Part shown: positions 10,826-23,961 of the stretch, piece by piece
Position numbering within the stretch: the stretch's first letter is position 1
How the letters are laid out: every line of letters starts with the position of its first letter
Source: Aquatica leii
Taxonomy: Eukaryota; Arthropoda; Insecta; Coleoptera; Lampyridae
Assembly (NCBI GenBank): GCA_035610365.1
Contig: CM069436.1
Coordinates: forward strand, 36,525,117-36,589,116
Direction of reading: 5' to 3'
Length of the DNA: 64,000 bases
Program-made: the position numbers and the translations under genes
Notes under the pieces: model-generated
What the model was told of the DNA's origin: nothing
Database searches by the model: none
Seen by the model: only the letters and a program-made list of their open reading frames with translations

Positions 10826-13800
10826 TAAATAAATTAATTATAGATAATTTTACAACATAGAACTAACAAAAAAAGTTTGAAACTGAACAATCCATTTGAT
10901 CAAAAACATGGGTAACATTATACATGTAGAGTTTTTTTATAATTATAGTAAATATATATAAATAAATCAATAATATAAATTCTAAAACATAACAAAAAAC
11001 ATGAATCTTTAACAAACAATTGATTGCACATATATTATAATTTTAAAGTTAGAAAATCTTGTTTTATTTTTTTTTGTATTTATTTAGTAATACCCCAAAT
11101 ATTACACAAATACTTGGTTTGTATATTAAGATTTATTTTTGTATGGTGTTGCTTTTATTAAAATATGATGACTGACTTACGTAACATACTTATGTGTAAC
11201 TATTTATATATACGTTATCTTTTACGTATTATCTACCCACACAACAAGTATCTGTAGTATATTTAAAATACGTTCAGTATATTCAAAATACCCTCAAAAT
11301 ATTTTTTGCATATTCAGTGTATATTTCCAATTGTATATTTCTCAAATATTTAGAAAAGGTTATTTGTATATTTACAGAATTTGCTAATAACATTAAACAT
11401 ATAATATGTACGCATGTACTTTCTAAAAGTTTTTGTTGTTTTTAACTTTTTTTATGTTAACAAGTCTAAACTAAAGATATTTGATTAATACTTTAGTTTA
11501 ACAAATTTAGTTGTGAATATTTCTCTAAATTGTTATCTGTATTTTTTTAATAAAAATCATACTAGAAACACTAAAACTAGTAAAAACCGTATTTGCTAGT
11601 TTATACTGTAACGTTTCAGTTGCTGTTATTATTTGATTTTAAATTATTTGTATTATTTTAACTAAATGTTGCGTGTAAACCTTCCTTTATTTTTATTTTG
11701 TGGAGTCGCTACTTTTCAGGGCGCGGCAACCTTGAGATTCATTCAGTATTTAGCGTTTGACGAGTACGCATGTGGTAATTTATTTAGAAGCCATATAGCT
11801 TTATCTTACCTTATATCTACAATATCTTTATTTAAAAAGTCTGTGTTAATAATACAGGTATGCCTTTCATTTCTATTTTGTTGAATTTATCTAATTCCCA
11901 GTTTTTATTTGTTTTAGACTTTTTTTTTTGTGGTACCGATTTTATCTTTAACAAAATTATCATTATCTTTATAATTTGAATAGGTTTGGTATATAAATAA
12001 TAAACTAAATACCAATGATCCGAATCGATTTTTGTGAAAAAAATACACCTTAATCATCAGTTTTGATGGTAAATTTCCCAAGGCCATCCGCCAGCTTCAA
12101 CTCCGTTGGAAATTTGATCCGTATGCGTGAGTTAGTTTTATCTACATTCCTTTCGTTGATTAAAGACTGCTTTATCAACATACTTGGTTTTTATTCTTAC
12201 AAAATAACATATTTGAACGTAACTTATTAAATATAAAAAAAATAAATTCTCTAATTAATATAAAAATTAAATTTGCGTACCGCAAATATTTAATTTAATT
12301 CAAAATTGTTTCTCTTATATGTAAAGAAATACCGGTATTATCTTAGTTTTAAGTTTAATTAACTAAATATTGAAAATTTCTATTCTAAGTTTAAGTAATC
12401 TTACCGAGTTTTACTTTATTGTTTTTGTTTTGTTTTTGAATATAGGATTATAACTATCTTTTGAGATTGAATCAATGAATTTTTCCTGTGTAACTTTTTA
12501 CTTTAATAGTTTAGTCTTAAAATCAAACCTATTGGCATCCCTGATATCGGAAGTTAATTGAACAATTTTGACAATTTTTCTAATTGTTTGATTGATTTCT
12601 TACATCGTTTGTTAGCGCGCTCTTCGCTTATCTAAATTACCTGAGAGTTGCGCTACAATACATTAACAAAATTAAGTGATTTTTAAAAAAATAGTTGATT
12701 TGTAATGCAGTTTTATATACTTCTATTTTTATTTCCCGGTAAATTTTGCCATATTGTTTGTTATTAAAATGTGAGGTTGTGGAATGGCTGTCGATCGACT
12801 TTTTAAATATTTTTAACGTGAATCCAGATGCTGTAGATTGAAGGATCGTGTCATTAGTTAAAGCATTAGCGGTGAGTAAAATAAAAATAAAAAATACTGG
12901 ATATCTAATTAGAAAGTTTTAGTTCAGAGGTTGGGTTATCATAAAATACATTTAATTAAAAACATTTTTAAATTTAATTAAAAACATTTATTGAATATGC
13001 GCTAGTAGGACATTTAATGTTTACAGAACAATCATATAACATTATTTGTAGAAACATGTATCTTTTATATATATTTAAAATTTTATCTTAAATATTTACT
13101 GAATACTAATTAATAAATGTTTTTCCGTTTTGTATAGTGTACTTTAAGAGAATGTGGAGTTAAAATAACCACTTAGTATATTAACTAGGTCTTATCCAAT
13201 AGCATTAATTTTTATTTATTTTTATTCACGGTGTCCACATTTTTGGAGACTATCTAATGCAACAGGTCCGTAATTACGGTGTTATGTTAAACCTATTTTG
13301 ACATAGTTTTTGTATTGTAGAAATTTCGCCTAATAGCAATGTCTTTTGACACACCGGAAATTGCTAAAAACACCTTCGTTTTGAAATCATCCACGTGTTG
13401 AGCACATAAATTGCGGTTTTTAATATATTTGTTAGGAGAATTTTGCAGGGGTAAGAATACATTTTCATTTTACAGCGCGATTTGGTTTCATATTACTACT
13501 ACGTATTTTAAAAGGTTTTAAAAGTTTTATTACATTACATATTATTTAGACCTGATACAGTTTTATTCAAATTCAATACAGCATAAATAATAAAACTTAA
13601 TGTGCTTTTTGTTAAACGTTTATTATAAATTAATATAAGTAAAACTTGCGTAAATGTAAAATTGTTTTTAACAAAAAATGATATGCCATTTTTGTAAAAA
13701 AAATTAAAAATTTTTTTGTTTACTGTTAGCATAGCCGAGTACCATCTACAAGAATGTTTTCTATATAAATTTGCGTAGCGTACATTAATTTTAAAAAGTG

Positions 13801-15480
13801 TATTTGTTCAAAAATGTATTAGCATAGTTTCTACTTTGATAACATATTAAATCAAATACTAATAACTAGTTCTAATTACTATGCAAAACAAAAGTAAAAA
13901 AAAAAATTTTTATAATTGTTTAAATTATTAATAAAACTTAGTTTTATTTTAAAACTATATAAAAATGATCTGATTACAGTTTTACAATAAAGATACATAC
14001 TATTTTTTAATTTTTTAGTAATATATTTATAATATAAAATGTGTATTTAGTTTATTTATGAACTGAGGTTAAATAATAAACAATATTTAAATAATTATGT
14101 TAATAATTAATACTCATTATAATAATCTTTAAAAATACTTTATCTAATCTTGTTACAATTTAATTTAGTAGGTTGACTACAAAAGTTTGAGAACTTTGGT
14201 GTATGACTAAACGTTGTATACAAAAGTTACGTCAAACTTTATTACGTTCTTGTTATCAAATATATAATCAATTTCTATGTTAGAAAATGGTATAAGACAA
14301 TTTTAACTAATTAATTAGAAAACTAATCTTTATTTTTTGGTTTTATTATATTATATTGTTTTACTTTCGAATGTTGTAGGTACTATATACCGTTTTTTAT
14401 TAATTTTATTATTGAGTTTGTACTAATATAAGTAACAATGTGTAATCATTGGATAAAACTTGCTATGATCTATATAGAATATTGTTCAACGTACTAAATA
14501 CAATTTAGTTTTAAAATAGTGGGTAAGCTTTGTTAATCAGTTTTAACTTTTAGACCTATTTAGTTTATTTTATTAGAATCTTACAAACTCCTTAGATAAT
14601 GACTTAATTTGGAATAAAAAGTGTGAAGTTTTTACAGTAATTTTTTTCAAATTTATAATAATTAATATTATTTCTGTTTAGTTTAGGATATACATAAATA
14701 AAATGCACCTTATTTTATTTGTTAGCAATCACAACCAATTTAATTACGATTGCGATTATTAAAAACCAATTAGACAATAGTAAACAGTTTAAGGTTTCAA
14801 TTATTGTAATGTACTTTTGTAAATAATTGTAAATAACTGTAATTAAATGCAGATTAGACTAGTTAATAAAGATAAAATTTACTGTAATAAATCAACACAT
14901 TTTATAGCAAGTTGTAGAACCTAAAATCAAAGCAATTTCTGTAGTTATAGAATTTTTTTACACAATAATAATAATTCTATGCTAGAAAATTGTTATAAAA
15001 TGTACTATATCTAGCAGCTTAAATTAGAATGACTGGTGTTAGTATTAATACTAGCTTGCAAAAAATTTCATTTACAAGTATTAGAGTATTAATTAAAATT
15101 TGCTCAATATTTTAAAATATACTTATTTTACATTAACAGCACTGTTAGACCAATACTGACTCAATGTGCATAATGCTAGAAAAAAATATAGAATACGAAA
15201 AATTTTGTGCACATTAGAATATAAAATTTTTTATCATTAGTGATCTGCAACTTATCTTAAAGGATGCAAAATATTAAAGTGCTATGTTGGTCTCCTATTA
15301 ATTAATACACTTTGCACTCATCAGATAATTTTAGAAAATTAGTACTAAATAATTACACTTATAAGACAGAACACAATTAAAAGTACTTATAAACATAAGA
15401 TTTAATAGAAATTAAATTACAGTGTAATTAACAAATATAAAAAATTATTCAATTAATTTTACATCTGTTGAAAATGTTGT
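10826..15480. other. AT-rich DNA, mostly no gene seen
   Basis: Apart from the candidate exon at 11720-11857, I recognise nothing. A donor-like GTGAGTA occurs near 12871 without a convincing exon. Several small open frames here have no recognisable motifs. Confidence 0.4.
11720..11857 (+). other. Candidate internal exon (unidentified)
   Basis: CTACTTTTCAG precedes, and AATACAG followed by GTATGC ends, a 138-base segment that is open in one frame for all 46 codons. The peptide contains LAFDEYACGNLFRSH and then a hydrophobic stretch. Length is a multiple of three and the phase is 0 at both ends, compatible in phase and strand with the exon at 5324-5400. I do not recognise the protein. A chance open segment of this length is quite possible. 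Confidence 0.25.
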
Positions 15481-16910
15481 TTATCTAAATTTAAACACTC
15501 TTCTTTTAAAATTGTTAGAAAAATGTTTCCAAATCACACTGCTTGTAACCGTAACCAAATGATGCCACACCTTGGGTGTAATACTGTAAACAGCTTCTGT
15601 AAATGCATATTGCATTTCTTCTGAAGTATGTAGACGCTGTGAATGTACTTTATTTAAAAAAAAAAAACAAATATTAAAAAAACCCGGTAGACTTAAATTG
15701 AATGATAGTGGAGGCCATTTAATTTCACTTATCAATCGGTCACCGAAGAGCTGTCGGAAATAACTTAATGTTACTCTAGCATGTTACAAGCAAAAGATGG
15801 AACGATAAAACTCTCCTAAATTAGAGTAACATAAACAAAGTTTTGCCGGTGCTTAGTGAAGATGGGTGTGAATTATATTAAAAATTTCCTGACCGTAAGG
15901 AAAACTTGAAAGTATACAAAAACAAAAACAAAATCAAAAAGAGCCAGGAGGATTGTAAGAACTGCAACGACAATAAAAATATCAAAAGATTCAATTACAG
16001 TCATAAATGTTAACTTGTTGAAACCTGAATCATAAAACTGTCTTTAGAAAGTAATAAATTTAAAAAAAATGATTTTAAATGTAATTTAGTACAACTAACA
16101 CCAATGAATCAATTGCGAATGCATTAAAAACGTACTTAAACAAAGTGAAGGTAAACAAACTGCTAAAATATATTGAATTACACTAATATCAACAGGACAA
16201 AAAAAAAACTAAATTAACGTAAATTTAAAATACGAATGTAGATGCAGCGTAATAATTTCGGATTAATTGAATACAAAAATGTACTTACAAATTTGATTAT
16301 TAACGATAAATTTAAAAACGTGAACTAATTTCATGAAATCTACGTAAAAGTACTCAAACAATTCTAAAGTACACGAAACGGATAAAATCGACTCAAATAC
16401 CGGGTCTTTCACAAAAGAAATCGCATAAATTCAAACGACGGTTACAAACAGTGTGATTAATATCTTTATTAAGAAAAATAAGACAAATGCTTCTACATCA
16501 TGACATTGCCAACCACACTCCAAACTTCTGCGGTTAAAATTATGTTTTGACAAAAATATGAAGGTTTTTTGCTGATCATATTCTATTATTCTAAGAATTT
16601 ACATAATCACTAAGATGAAACCATGTTTCAGAAAATGAATCTAAGACATAGCCATTGTTTAAAACTTTGTTAATCCATTGACAATATTCTATTTGACGTG
16701 GAAAATTAAGAGGCAGTAAGTTTTGTGCTACAGTCACCTTGTATAGGTGTATTTGCAAGATTTTCTTGCAAGCCTTCTGAGATGTAGCAAGCAATAGATT
16801 TGTTTCATGCGAAAATTGTCGTAGAGATTTCTTTAGACTCACTTTCATTCTATGGCGAATATCTTTAACAACTTCTTCCATTAAAACAGTAGGTCGGCCG
16901 GTAGATTTTT
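15481..16910 (-). pseudogene. Tc1/mariner-like transposase relic
   Basis: The N-terminal half (16881-16591, minus) has KKSLRQFSHET, YKVTVAQNLLP and ETWFHLSDYVNS, the last corresponding to the DEAWFHLSGYVN region around the first catalytic Asp of this family. Further along come FGVWLAMS and, near 15.7 kb, FGDRLIS, KWPPLSFNLSLP and FFFLNKVHSQRL. The latter matches the WPPRSPDL...FLWGxLK motif that holds the third catalytic residue (SPDL here reads SFNL). The first acidic residue is also altered (ETWF). Several frames are needed and roughly 300 extra bases seem to be present in the middle. It encodes no working enzyme. I did not find its terminal repeats. Confidence 0.7.
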
Positions 16911-17868
16911 TTTAAAGCACATCTCGTAATACAAAACCATTTGACTATACGACAAACTCGTTTTGCAAAAGAATCATATCAAAATACAACATTACAAAAT
17001 TGTTCGTAAGACTGTTGGTAGAAATAATACTATGTTTTCTGTTCATTTCCGATTTTCAAACAAAAACAAGTCTCAATAATAAAAGTGTTGTGTTTTTCGG
17101 TGAAAACTATTTCCAATAATCTAAAAAGATATGTTATACTTTTGTTAAGTAAGTTATCTTTTACTTATATCAAGTAAAAGCTGCGTAGTCTAAAAAGTAA
17201 CACACAAAAAAAACTTTTGCTAATGAAAACTTAAAATTCTTAAAATCACAATATAAACAAGCACAATACTGAACTATAAACTATAAAAAAGTATCAAAAC
17301 TAAATCAACGCTTTAAATTCAAAGTTACTAGTAAGGTGACGCTAGTCAATTATCCCTAAACACAGGGTAGTAGGCAATCAACATTTACAAAATTTTGTAA
17401 TCAGATCTATGTTGAACCAATATTGATACATAAAAAATATTGGATACAGATAGAAAATCTATATCAGCCACATATTGGCTCAATGCAAAAAAGCTCTGTC
17501 AACATATCAACATTAGCTCAATGTCTAGCCTAGTAGTTTTAAAGGACTTTAGAGGTTTCCAAGATTATTTAAAAAGTTCGTAAAAAATCAAAATTAATTT
17601 AGGGATTGCTAAACAACGTCAAGAAATCTGCGTAAGATTTAATAGCACATAAAAACATTGTGAGACATCTTTATTAATATCAAATCTAAAACAAATAGCA
17701 ATTAATAAATTATTAGCCATTTTTACGTTCTAAGTAATATATAAGTTTCGACAAGTGCATAAAACTACAAGTAATAATAGGTTTCGCAGTGAGTCAAACC
17801 TATTTCTACAAGTTTATACAAGAACGCAATAACGCCGATACTTGCACTAGGTAGTCTATAATTTGAAC

Positions 17869-18002
17869 TATAAAAGAGTCGTGTATCTAGTCAATAATTT
17901 AGTTCTGTGTTATGCGTGATGTAAAGTGCATACAACAAAATTTCCTAGTCTTGAAGAAAAGGTATAATTTTTTTTGTAACGCAAATAGTGTACTTTCGTT
18001 AC
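17869..18002 (+). promoter_or_regulatory. Weak candidate core promoter with first exon
   Basis: TATAAAAG starts at 17869, and a TTTAGTTC initiator-like site places +1 at A17901, again 32 bases downstream. A strong donor, GTAAGTATG, follows at 18003, giving a possible 102-base first exon. The initiator departs from TCAGT and no later exon is identified, so this may be chance. Confidence 0.25.
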
Positions 18003-18532
18003 GTAAGTATGTTCGAATAAAATTTATATTTTCTTTTAGTATACATTTATTTAAGTTAAGTTCATGTTTAAATCGAATAAAAAGAATTGTATATTACAGT
18101 TATAATTACAGTAATCCCTTGATATTCATTAAGGATTTTTTTTTATTAAACACTTAAGAAGGGATTGTCAGTTTTTCTAACACAGATTTGTTTCTGACGA
18201 ATACATTATTAATGATATTGTAGAAGAAATTAGACATATTAGGTTTAATAATTTATGATAATGCAACCTAAAAGATATATCTTACTATTTTATATTTTTG
18301 TTTATTTTCTTTATTTCCGCGAATAACCAAATCTGCAAATGTTTGGAATTACTATGTATTACTATATTATTATATTTCGTTGTTTATTAATTATTATTAA
18401 ATTATCTAACTTTTATTTTAAATTAATTACATCTTAAATAATTAATTCAAAACAGCCTTAATTTGCAAGATTTTATTTAAAAAAATTATTATAATTAACA
18501 GTGGTTTGTTGCAAACAAAAATTTTGATATAT

Positions 18533-18552
18533 GTATATATATATATATATAT
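18533..18552. repeat. TA dinucleotide microsatellite
   Basis: An uninterrupted TA run is visible directly in the sequence. Confidence 0.8.
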
Positions 18553-20224
18553 TGCGGTGATATAACGGAAAATTATTAATTTAAAATTCTTTAATTCTTC
18601 AAATTTAATTATTTGGATTTTCTCTATACGATAGAATATCAATAAATTCAAAAGAATAAATTGCACCGCACATATGCTCGGTTAACTCGGGTTCGTAACT
18701 TTGTTTCGAAATAATTCTTCTAGGCAACTTATTGAGATTCTACTCAAACTTACAATCTTTTAATTATAATAAAAAATCAAACTTCCAAACATTCAATGTA
18801 TTTAACTGCAAACGTTCTAATATCTATAAATCAGCAAAAATCAAAATCACATAAGTAAACAAAAACAGAAATTCAATAAAACAAAACATAAAATTTTAAA
18901 CAACGAAATGTGACAAACAATCAATGCTTATTTATTTTACGTATCTTAAATAACTATTTATAAACGGCCGAAATAAAACAAATGACATTGAATCACAAAG
19001 CTAAAAAAACCAACTTAAATTACCCATCCTTACTTCTGGTCCAATTGTATATAACCTTTGACTACACACACTGTATATTAACTTTTCTTATGATCAGCTG
19101 TTACATAATGTTCACGCATGAGTCATACCGGTCACTTTAGTTAAATCGTCATGATGAAATAGTTCAAGGTTCCAACCGATTGCACTTTTTTGTAAGTTCC
19201 TTAAAATCTATTATTCACTTAATTTTGTTTTTTTTTAATAGCGTAATTGTTTTAGCACATGCTTAAAAGCTTAGTTTTTTTTATTAACTAAGTAAAATTT
19301 CAACTGTACGGAAAAGACATTTTACTAGTATCAAAAGCAAAAAAGGACTCGAAGAAGAAGACTCCCTCAGTCAAAGGGTAGCTGTATTTATAGTTTTCCT
19401 CCCTTCCAGGCTGGGTGAGGTTTTCTTTCCTTTTCTATAAATGTATTTTTGGCGCGAATCATAGTTTTTTATTATTATTATGATTGGCAACCCTTCTGGA
19501 ATTTTATATTTTTTTATAATTCTTTTTTAACACATTTGAGTTTCTTGACCACTTCAATGTAGCACTGTATACACAACTAATTAATCTTTCATAATTGTTT
19601 TAAATATTTTTTTTCTAAAAACTTTCACCTAACCTCTAAAGTATTCTATGTTGTTTTTTCTTGTTTTTATAAAATATACAGGAAATAAACATGTTTTACT
19701 TCTTACAGATAATTGAAATATTAATCCAAACGTTACGTAAATACCTAAATGAACAATTTCATTAAATTCCTATAAACTACAAGTAAGTACATTATCCTTC
19801 CGATAAACACAAACATTTGATAATCTCTTTTGTTTTAGGACAAACATGTCGATAAATAGGTTGATTAAAACCTCAATAAGCTTTGTAACTTTATGTGATA
19901 TTTTGTAATTAAGTACTCAGTTTTACTATTTTAGATTAGTTATTTATTTCAATGCTTTGCATGGCTGTGCAACAAACTTTCTCATGCTATCTATTCTTTT
20001 GCTTTTGCTTTGCTTTATTCTTATAGTTAATTTTTAAATTTAATTTTAATCACGGAGAATTTCCAATTAATTATTTCTAAAAACATCATAATTTCAGTTA
20101 TCCTTCTTTCTTTTATGCAAGCTTCACATCACCTATGTAATGCATATTGCCTAACCACATTTACAACTATGTCATTGCAATATATATATATTTTTATATC
20201 ATTTTAGGCTTTTCAGATAACAGT

Positions 20225-21002
20225 ATGAGTAAAACAAAGCAAAAATGCAAAGAATACAGTGTTGAATATATAAAGTATTGCTTTATTCCGTCACCAGAAA
20301 ATAGTACTTTACTTATGTCTTCTATGTAATAAAACGATGTCAAACAATTCAATAAAACCTTTTAAACTTAAGGAACATTTAATAAAAATGAGTAAAGAGA
20401 GTAAAGACAACGATTTGCGGCAAACTTTAATTATCTCAAATAATAACATCGCTTATATGACCGATTTATTTGCCAGATTTAACAAAATTAATTTAAAACT
20501 ACAAAGTAAAACATTACATTTAATCAAAGCTAAAAGTGTAGCATTTGCGTTTGTTGCAAAATTTTACTTGCAAAATAAAGATTAAAATTTGTTTGCTTAT
20601 TGTCAACATTTAAAGGCGTTTTATTCGGGCCTTAACCAAAAATATTCTTGACTGGGTGTTGAGTCCTTTTGCAAGTAGTCAAACTCAGAGCACAAATATA
20701 GATGAATACATACTATTACAGGAACAACTTTTTGAATTATTCAAAAATGAGGAGCTAGATACAACATCTGATTACAAAAACAGATCCCAATTTTATATTC
20801 AGCATTATGGGTTATTGTTAGCTGTTAATTGCTTTTCCGTTTTTCTATTTAGCAGAACGTAAATTCAGTGCCGTTATGAGCCATATGACAAAAAAAACTA
20901 CTAAAAATTAGTACTCGTGGGGATATGCGGTTGCTACTCACAAACATTAAACCAGACATAAATAGACTTATAACATCCCATCAAGTTCATCCAAGTCATT
21001 AA
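20225..21002 (+). pseudogene. hAT transposase relic (ZBED5/SCAND3-like group), internally deleted
   Basis: From an ATG at 20225 the frame reads YSVEYIKYCFIPSPENS, the start of the BED-type zinc-finger region of this hAT group. A second frame from 20337 has KPFKLKEHLIKMSKESKDND, also from that region. The sequence then jumps to the C-terminal half (LFARFNKINLKLQ, LQEQLFELFKNEEL) and ends with RGDMRLLLTNIKPDI and the final SHQVHPSH before a TAA at 21000-21002. That C-terminus is typical of the family. The middle of the protein, including most of the RNase H-like core, is deleted, and several frameshifts are present. A right-end TIR follows at 21198-21229. Confidence 0.75.
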
Positions 21003-21197
21003 ACGTTTTTATTTGTATTTTAAAACAAAAGTTGTAATTTCAATAAGTACTTTTTCAATAAAATGCTTTATTTATGTTTTATTTTACGTCACCATTTACC
21101 ATTCAAGACATCAAAGTTAAATTTGTAATTTTTCTATTCTGTATTTATATAGTTTTTTTACTTAAGAGTCCGTGAGTAAGTTTTGACTACAAAAAAA

Positions 21198-21229
21198 GGT
21201 CCGTGGGCCAAAAAGTTTGGGAACCACTG
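21198..21229 (-). repeat. hAT-type terminal inverted repeat (right end)
   Basis: The reverse complement begins CAGTGGTTCCCAAACTTTTT, the classic hAT terminus. It sits about 200 bases downstream of the hAT transposase relic in the right orientation. I could not find the matching left end upstream of 20225, so this copy appears truncated or its left end is too diverged. Confidence 0.65.
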
Positions 21230-23961
21230 GTCTAGCCAATCAACAGTCAATTATTATTGATTGCTATTTGAGTAGATCCTAAATTGCTAATTGAAAGTGC
21301 TTTTAATTTTTTAAATTGTAAATGCATGCAGTTTACGTGACGGAATTGTGACAGTGCCAACTTGTAAACATTTCGATTGTGTTATTGTTTATTTACACCT
21401 AATCATTATGCTTAACTAATTTTGTTTTAACATTTTAAAAATGAATAAGAACGCTAGATCAAAATCGTTTTGGTTGACGGTAGGATTTATTTTGGTTTGC
21501 GTTTGTGGTTTTAAAAACAAAACACCTTGTCAGAAAGATAAATAAAAACTAATAATAAAAAGAGACAAAGATTTTCAAAACCAACAAAAACAAAGACAGT
21601 ATGACAATTTGCTTTAGGAAATGCATTTGTGTAATCAAGCTATGTTTTTTAACTACACTCAAATGTCCGTAACATCGTTCTACAAATTGTAAATTTAGTT
21701 AATATTCCAAAACAGGTAGTTTCAGTTTTAAATTTGCTAAGAAAGTTTTTTTGCTTGTTTTAAATTAGAACTTAGAGATCAATACAAAACGTGAGTTTTG
21801 CATAAAGTGTGCAGAAAATGCAAATAAGATCTTTGTTTGCAGTTTGAAGGTAAGAAAATCTTATTTTGGGTTGGTATTCCTATAATATAATGTGAACCGA
21901 CTGTAACTTATTTGGATAGATGTAAAAAAATTTAATATAATAAATAAAAAAAGAATATGCTTCTATAACTTCGACTCAGCTATTCGTTTAGTGTTTTATT
22001 GTTCTAAAATTCCAGTTCCGCAGCAATTTTCTAATTTAGAGGACGCGCATTAGCATCCTAGAACGAATTTAGTTAATTTTTTTGTTAACGACTTTTTTCT
22101 TATGGTGAACTCAACAACCTAGTAAAAATTTAGATTTTTCAAAAACTGCAAAACTATTAGGATCAAGACTAAAAAGCAAAAAATTGTTATCATCTGAGAT
22201 CTCTTTGTTGTAGTAGAGGTATTGAAAAAAAGCATTTACTAAAGTTTTTTCAAAAGGGAAAAATCTAGATTATTGTAATTTACGATCTTACAAAATCTTT
22301 TGAAACAGAGTACGATTCGTTAAAATGACGTACATTAATGGATTTATCTAAAACTAGCCTCAAAACATAATATAAATGTATTTGCATCTCTTTCTATAGG
22401 ACACTAAGTTTATGTAGAAGAAAAATATGAAAGTAAATATTATGCTGCGACATCTCTTGCACATTTACGCTAAGCAAATCAAAAATTATGGTTGGTTAAT
22501 ATTTAGTAAGTGTAATAAAATAAATGTTAAACATTAAATTTCTAAAAAATTAACTTAATTAAAAATAAAAAAGGAAATTAAATGTTGATATGTATGTGTA
22601 TATTTTAAAAACTGTAGAATTTGTGCTTTATATAAGTAATATTTCTTAAAACAAAGTGTTTCAATAATATCAGTTAATTACGTATTAAATTAAAAATGTT
22701 CACATTTTAATGAATTTGTATTGTTTCTGTTGAAAAGTTTAATATAATTTTTGTGTTACTTTTATTCAATATTTTTACAACATACAAGTAAAATTTAATA
22801 ATACTGCAATTTAATTTACAAATATAATTAAAATTGCATTTATTGTTAATTAAATAATTAGGTAAATAACTACAGATTCTGCATAAAAATTAATAAACTT
22901 CGTATACGTTAAAATTTTTTTAATTTAATTATCGTTTTAAAATTACACAGTTTTTTAATTGAACAATACAAGTATTGATTATATTTCCTACTATTAATTA
23001 TTAACTTAGAAAATCAATAATGTTTTGTAACAAAATTTAGATTAAAGCATTTTAAAGTATAGAAACGGTTATTCTATGTAGTGTAGTATAACTTAATAAC
23101 TTTAACATTTTATACAGTTTTAGTAATTATTATAATTGCTAACGTTAATACATAACATTCAGTTTCTCAAGTATTTTAATACATTTTGAGTTGTTTTTGT
23201 TTGATATTTTAGTATTGATTGCAGTAATAAAACGTGTTAACTAAAATTAATTATCTGTAAAGAGATTTTGAGAATTACAGTCGTTAATACAAGTTTCTAT
23301 AAATTTGTTAAAAGCATTTACAAGTTATTAGCGTGTTTTTAAAATTTATAATATATAGATTTGATGGATTTACAACTATGTTATTTATGGTTACATTTAT
23401 CAAGGTATGGCTATTCTCTTGAGAAATATACATTTGCATGAAAACAAATAAATGGTTTTTTAAAAATTGCTTCGTATTTAACAATTTACTAAAAAAATGT
23501 ATAACAAAAATTACACTCAATGTCAAATTCTTTGTAAAATAAATAAACATGTCACGTTGACATGCTGTTTACTTTAAAATACTGTTTTACTAAGATGTTA
23601 TAAGAAATATTTAAAAGTTCTAATACTTTTTCCGTTCTGTAGTTGATTAAAATTTTTTTTATGTTTAACGTAATAACTTAAACTGTTAAATTATAACATA
23701 TACAAAAACAAAAGATAACAAAACATTAATTTTTTTTTAAATGTTAAACAAAACTAACTGCAAATTATAAAACTTTTGTATTATTTTGTAATCATTGACG
23801 TTACATTTTTTTAATGCAATTAATATCTGTATTTTTTTTAATACGAATTGCCACGCTTTTGCTTTTCCTATGTATGCACAACCGCAAAAACGCTATAAAT
23901 ACCAACAGATTGAAGTAGAAGTACGTTCTTTACTAGATTTAAGAGTTCCAATATAGAAAAA
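21230..23961. other. AT-rich DNA, no gene seen
   Basis: I see no recognisable motif. The open frames are short and low in complexity. Confidence 0.5.

Larger units (their letters stand above)
16911..20224. other. AT-rich DNA, no coding gene recognised
   Basis: It contains a candidate promoter at 17869-17905, a short TA microsatellite near 18533-18552, and otherwise nothing supportable. Confidence 0.4.

Noticed and set aside
10826..11400. 5' LTR for the 7.5-10.8 kb gypsy relic
   Set aside because: No sequence here matches the putative 3' end at 7221-7497.
19081..20224. Left TIR of the hAT relic
   Set aside because: No CAGTGGTTCCCAAAC-like sequence is present upstream, so the element is treated as truncated.
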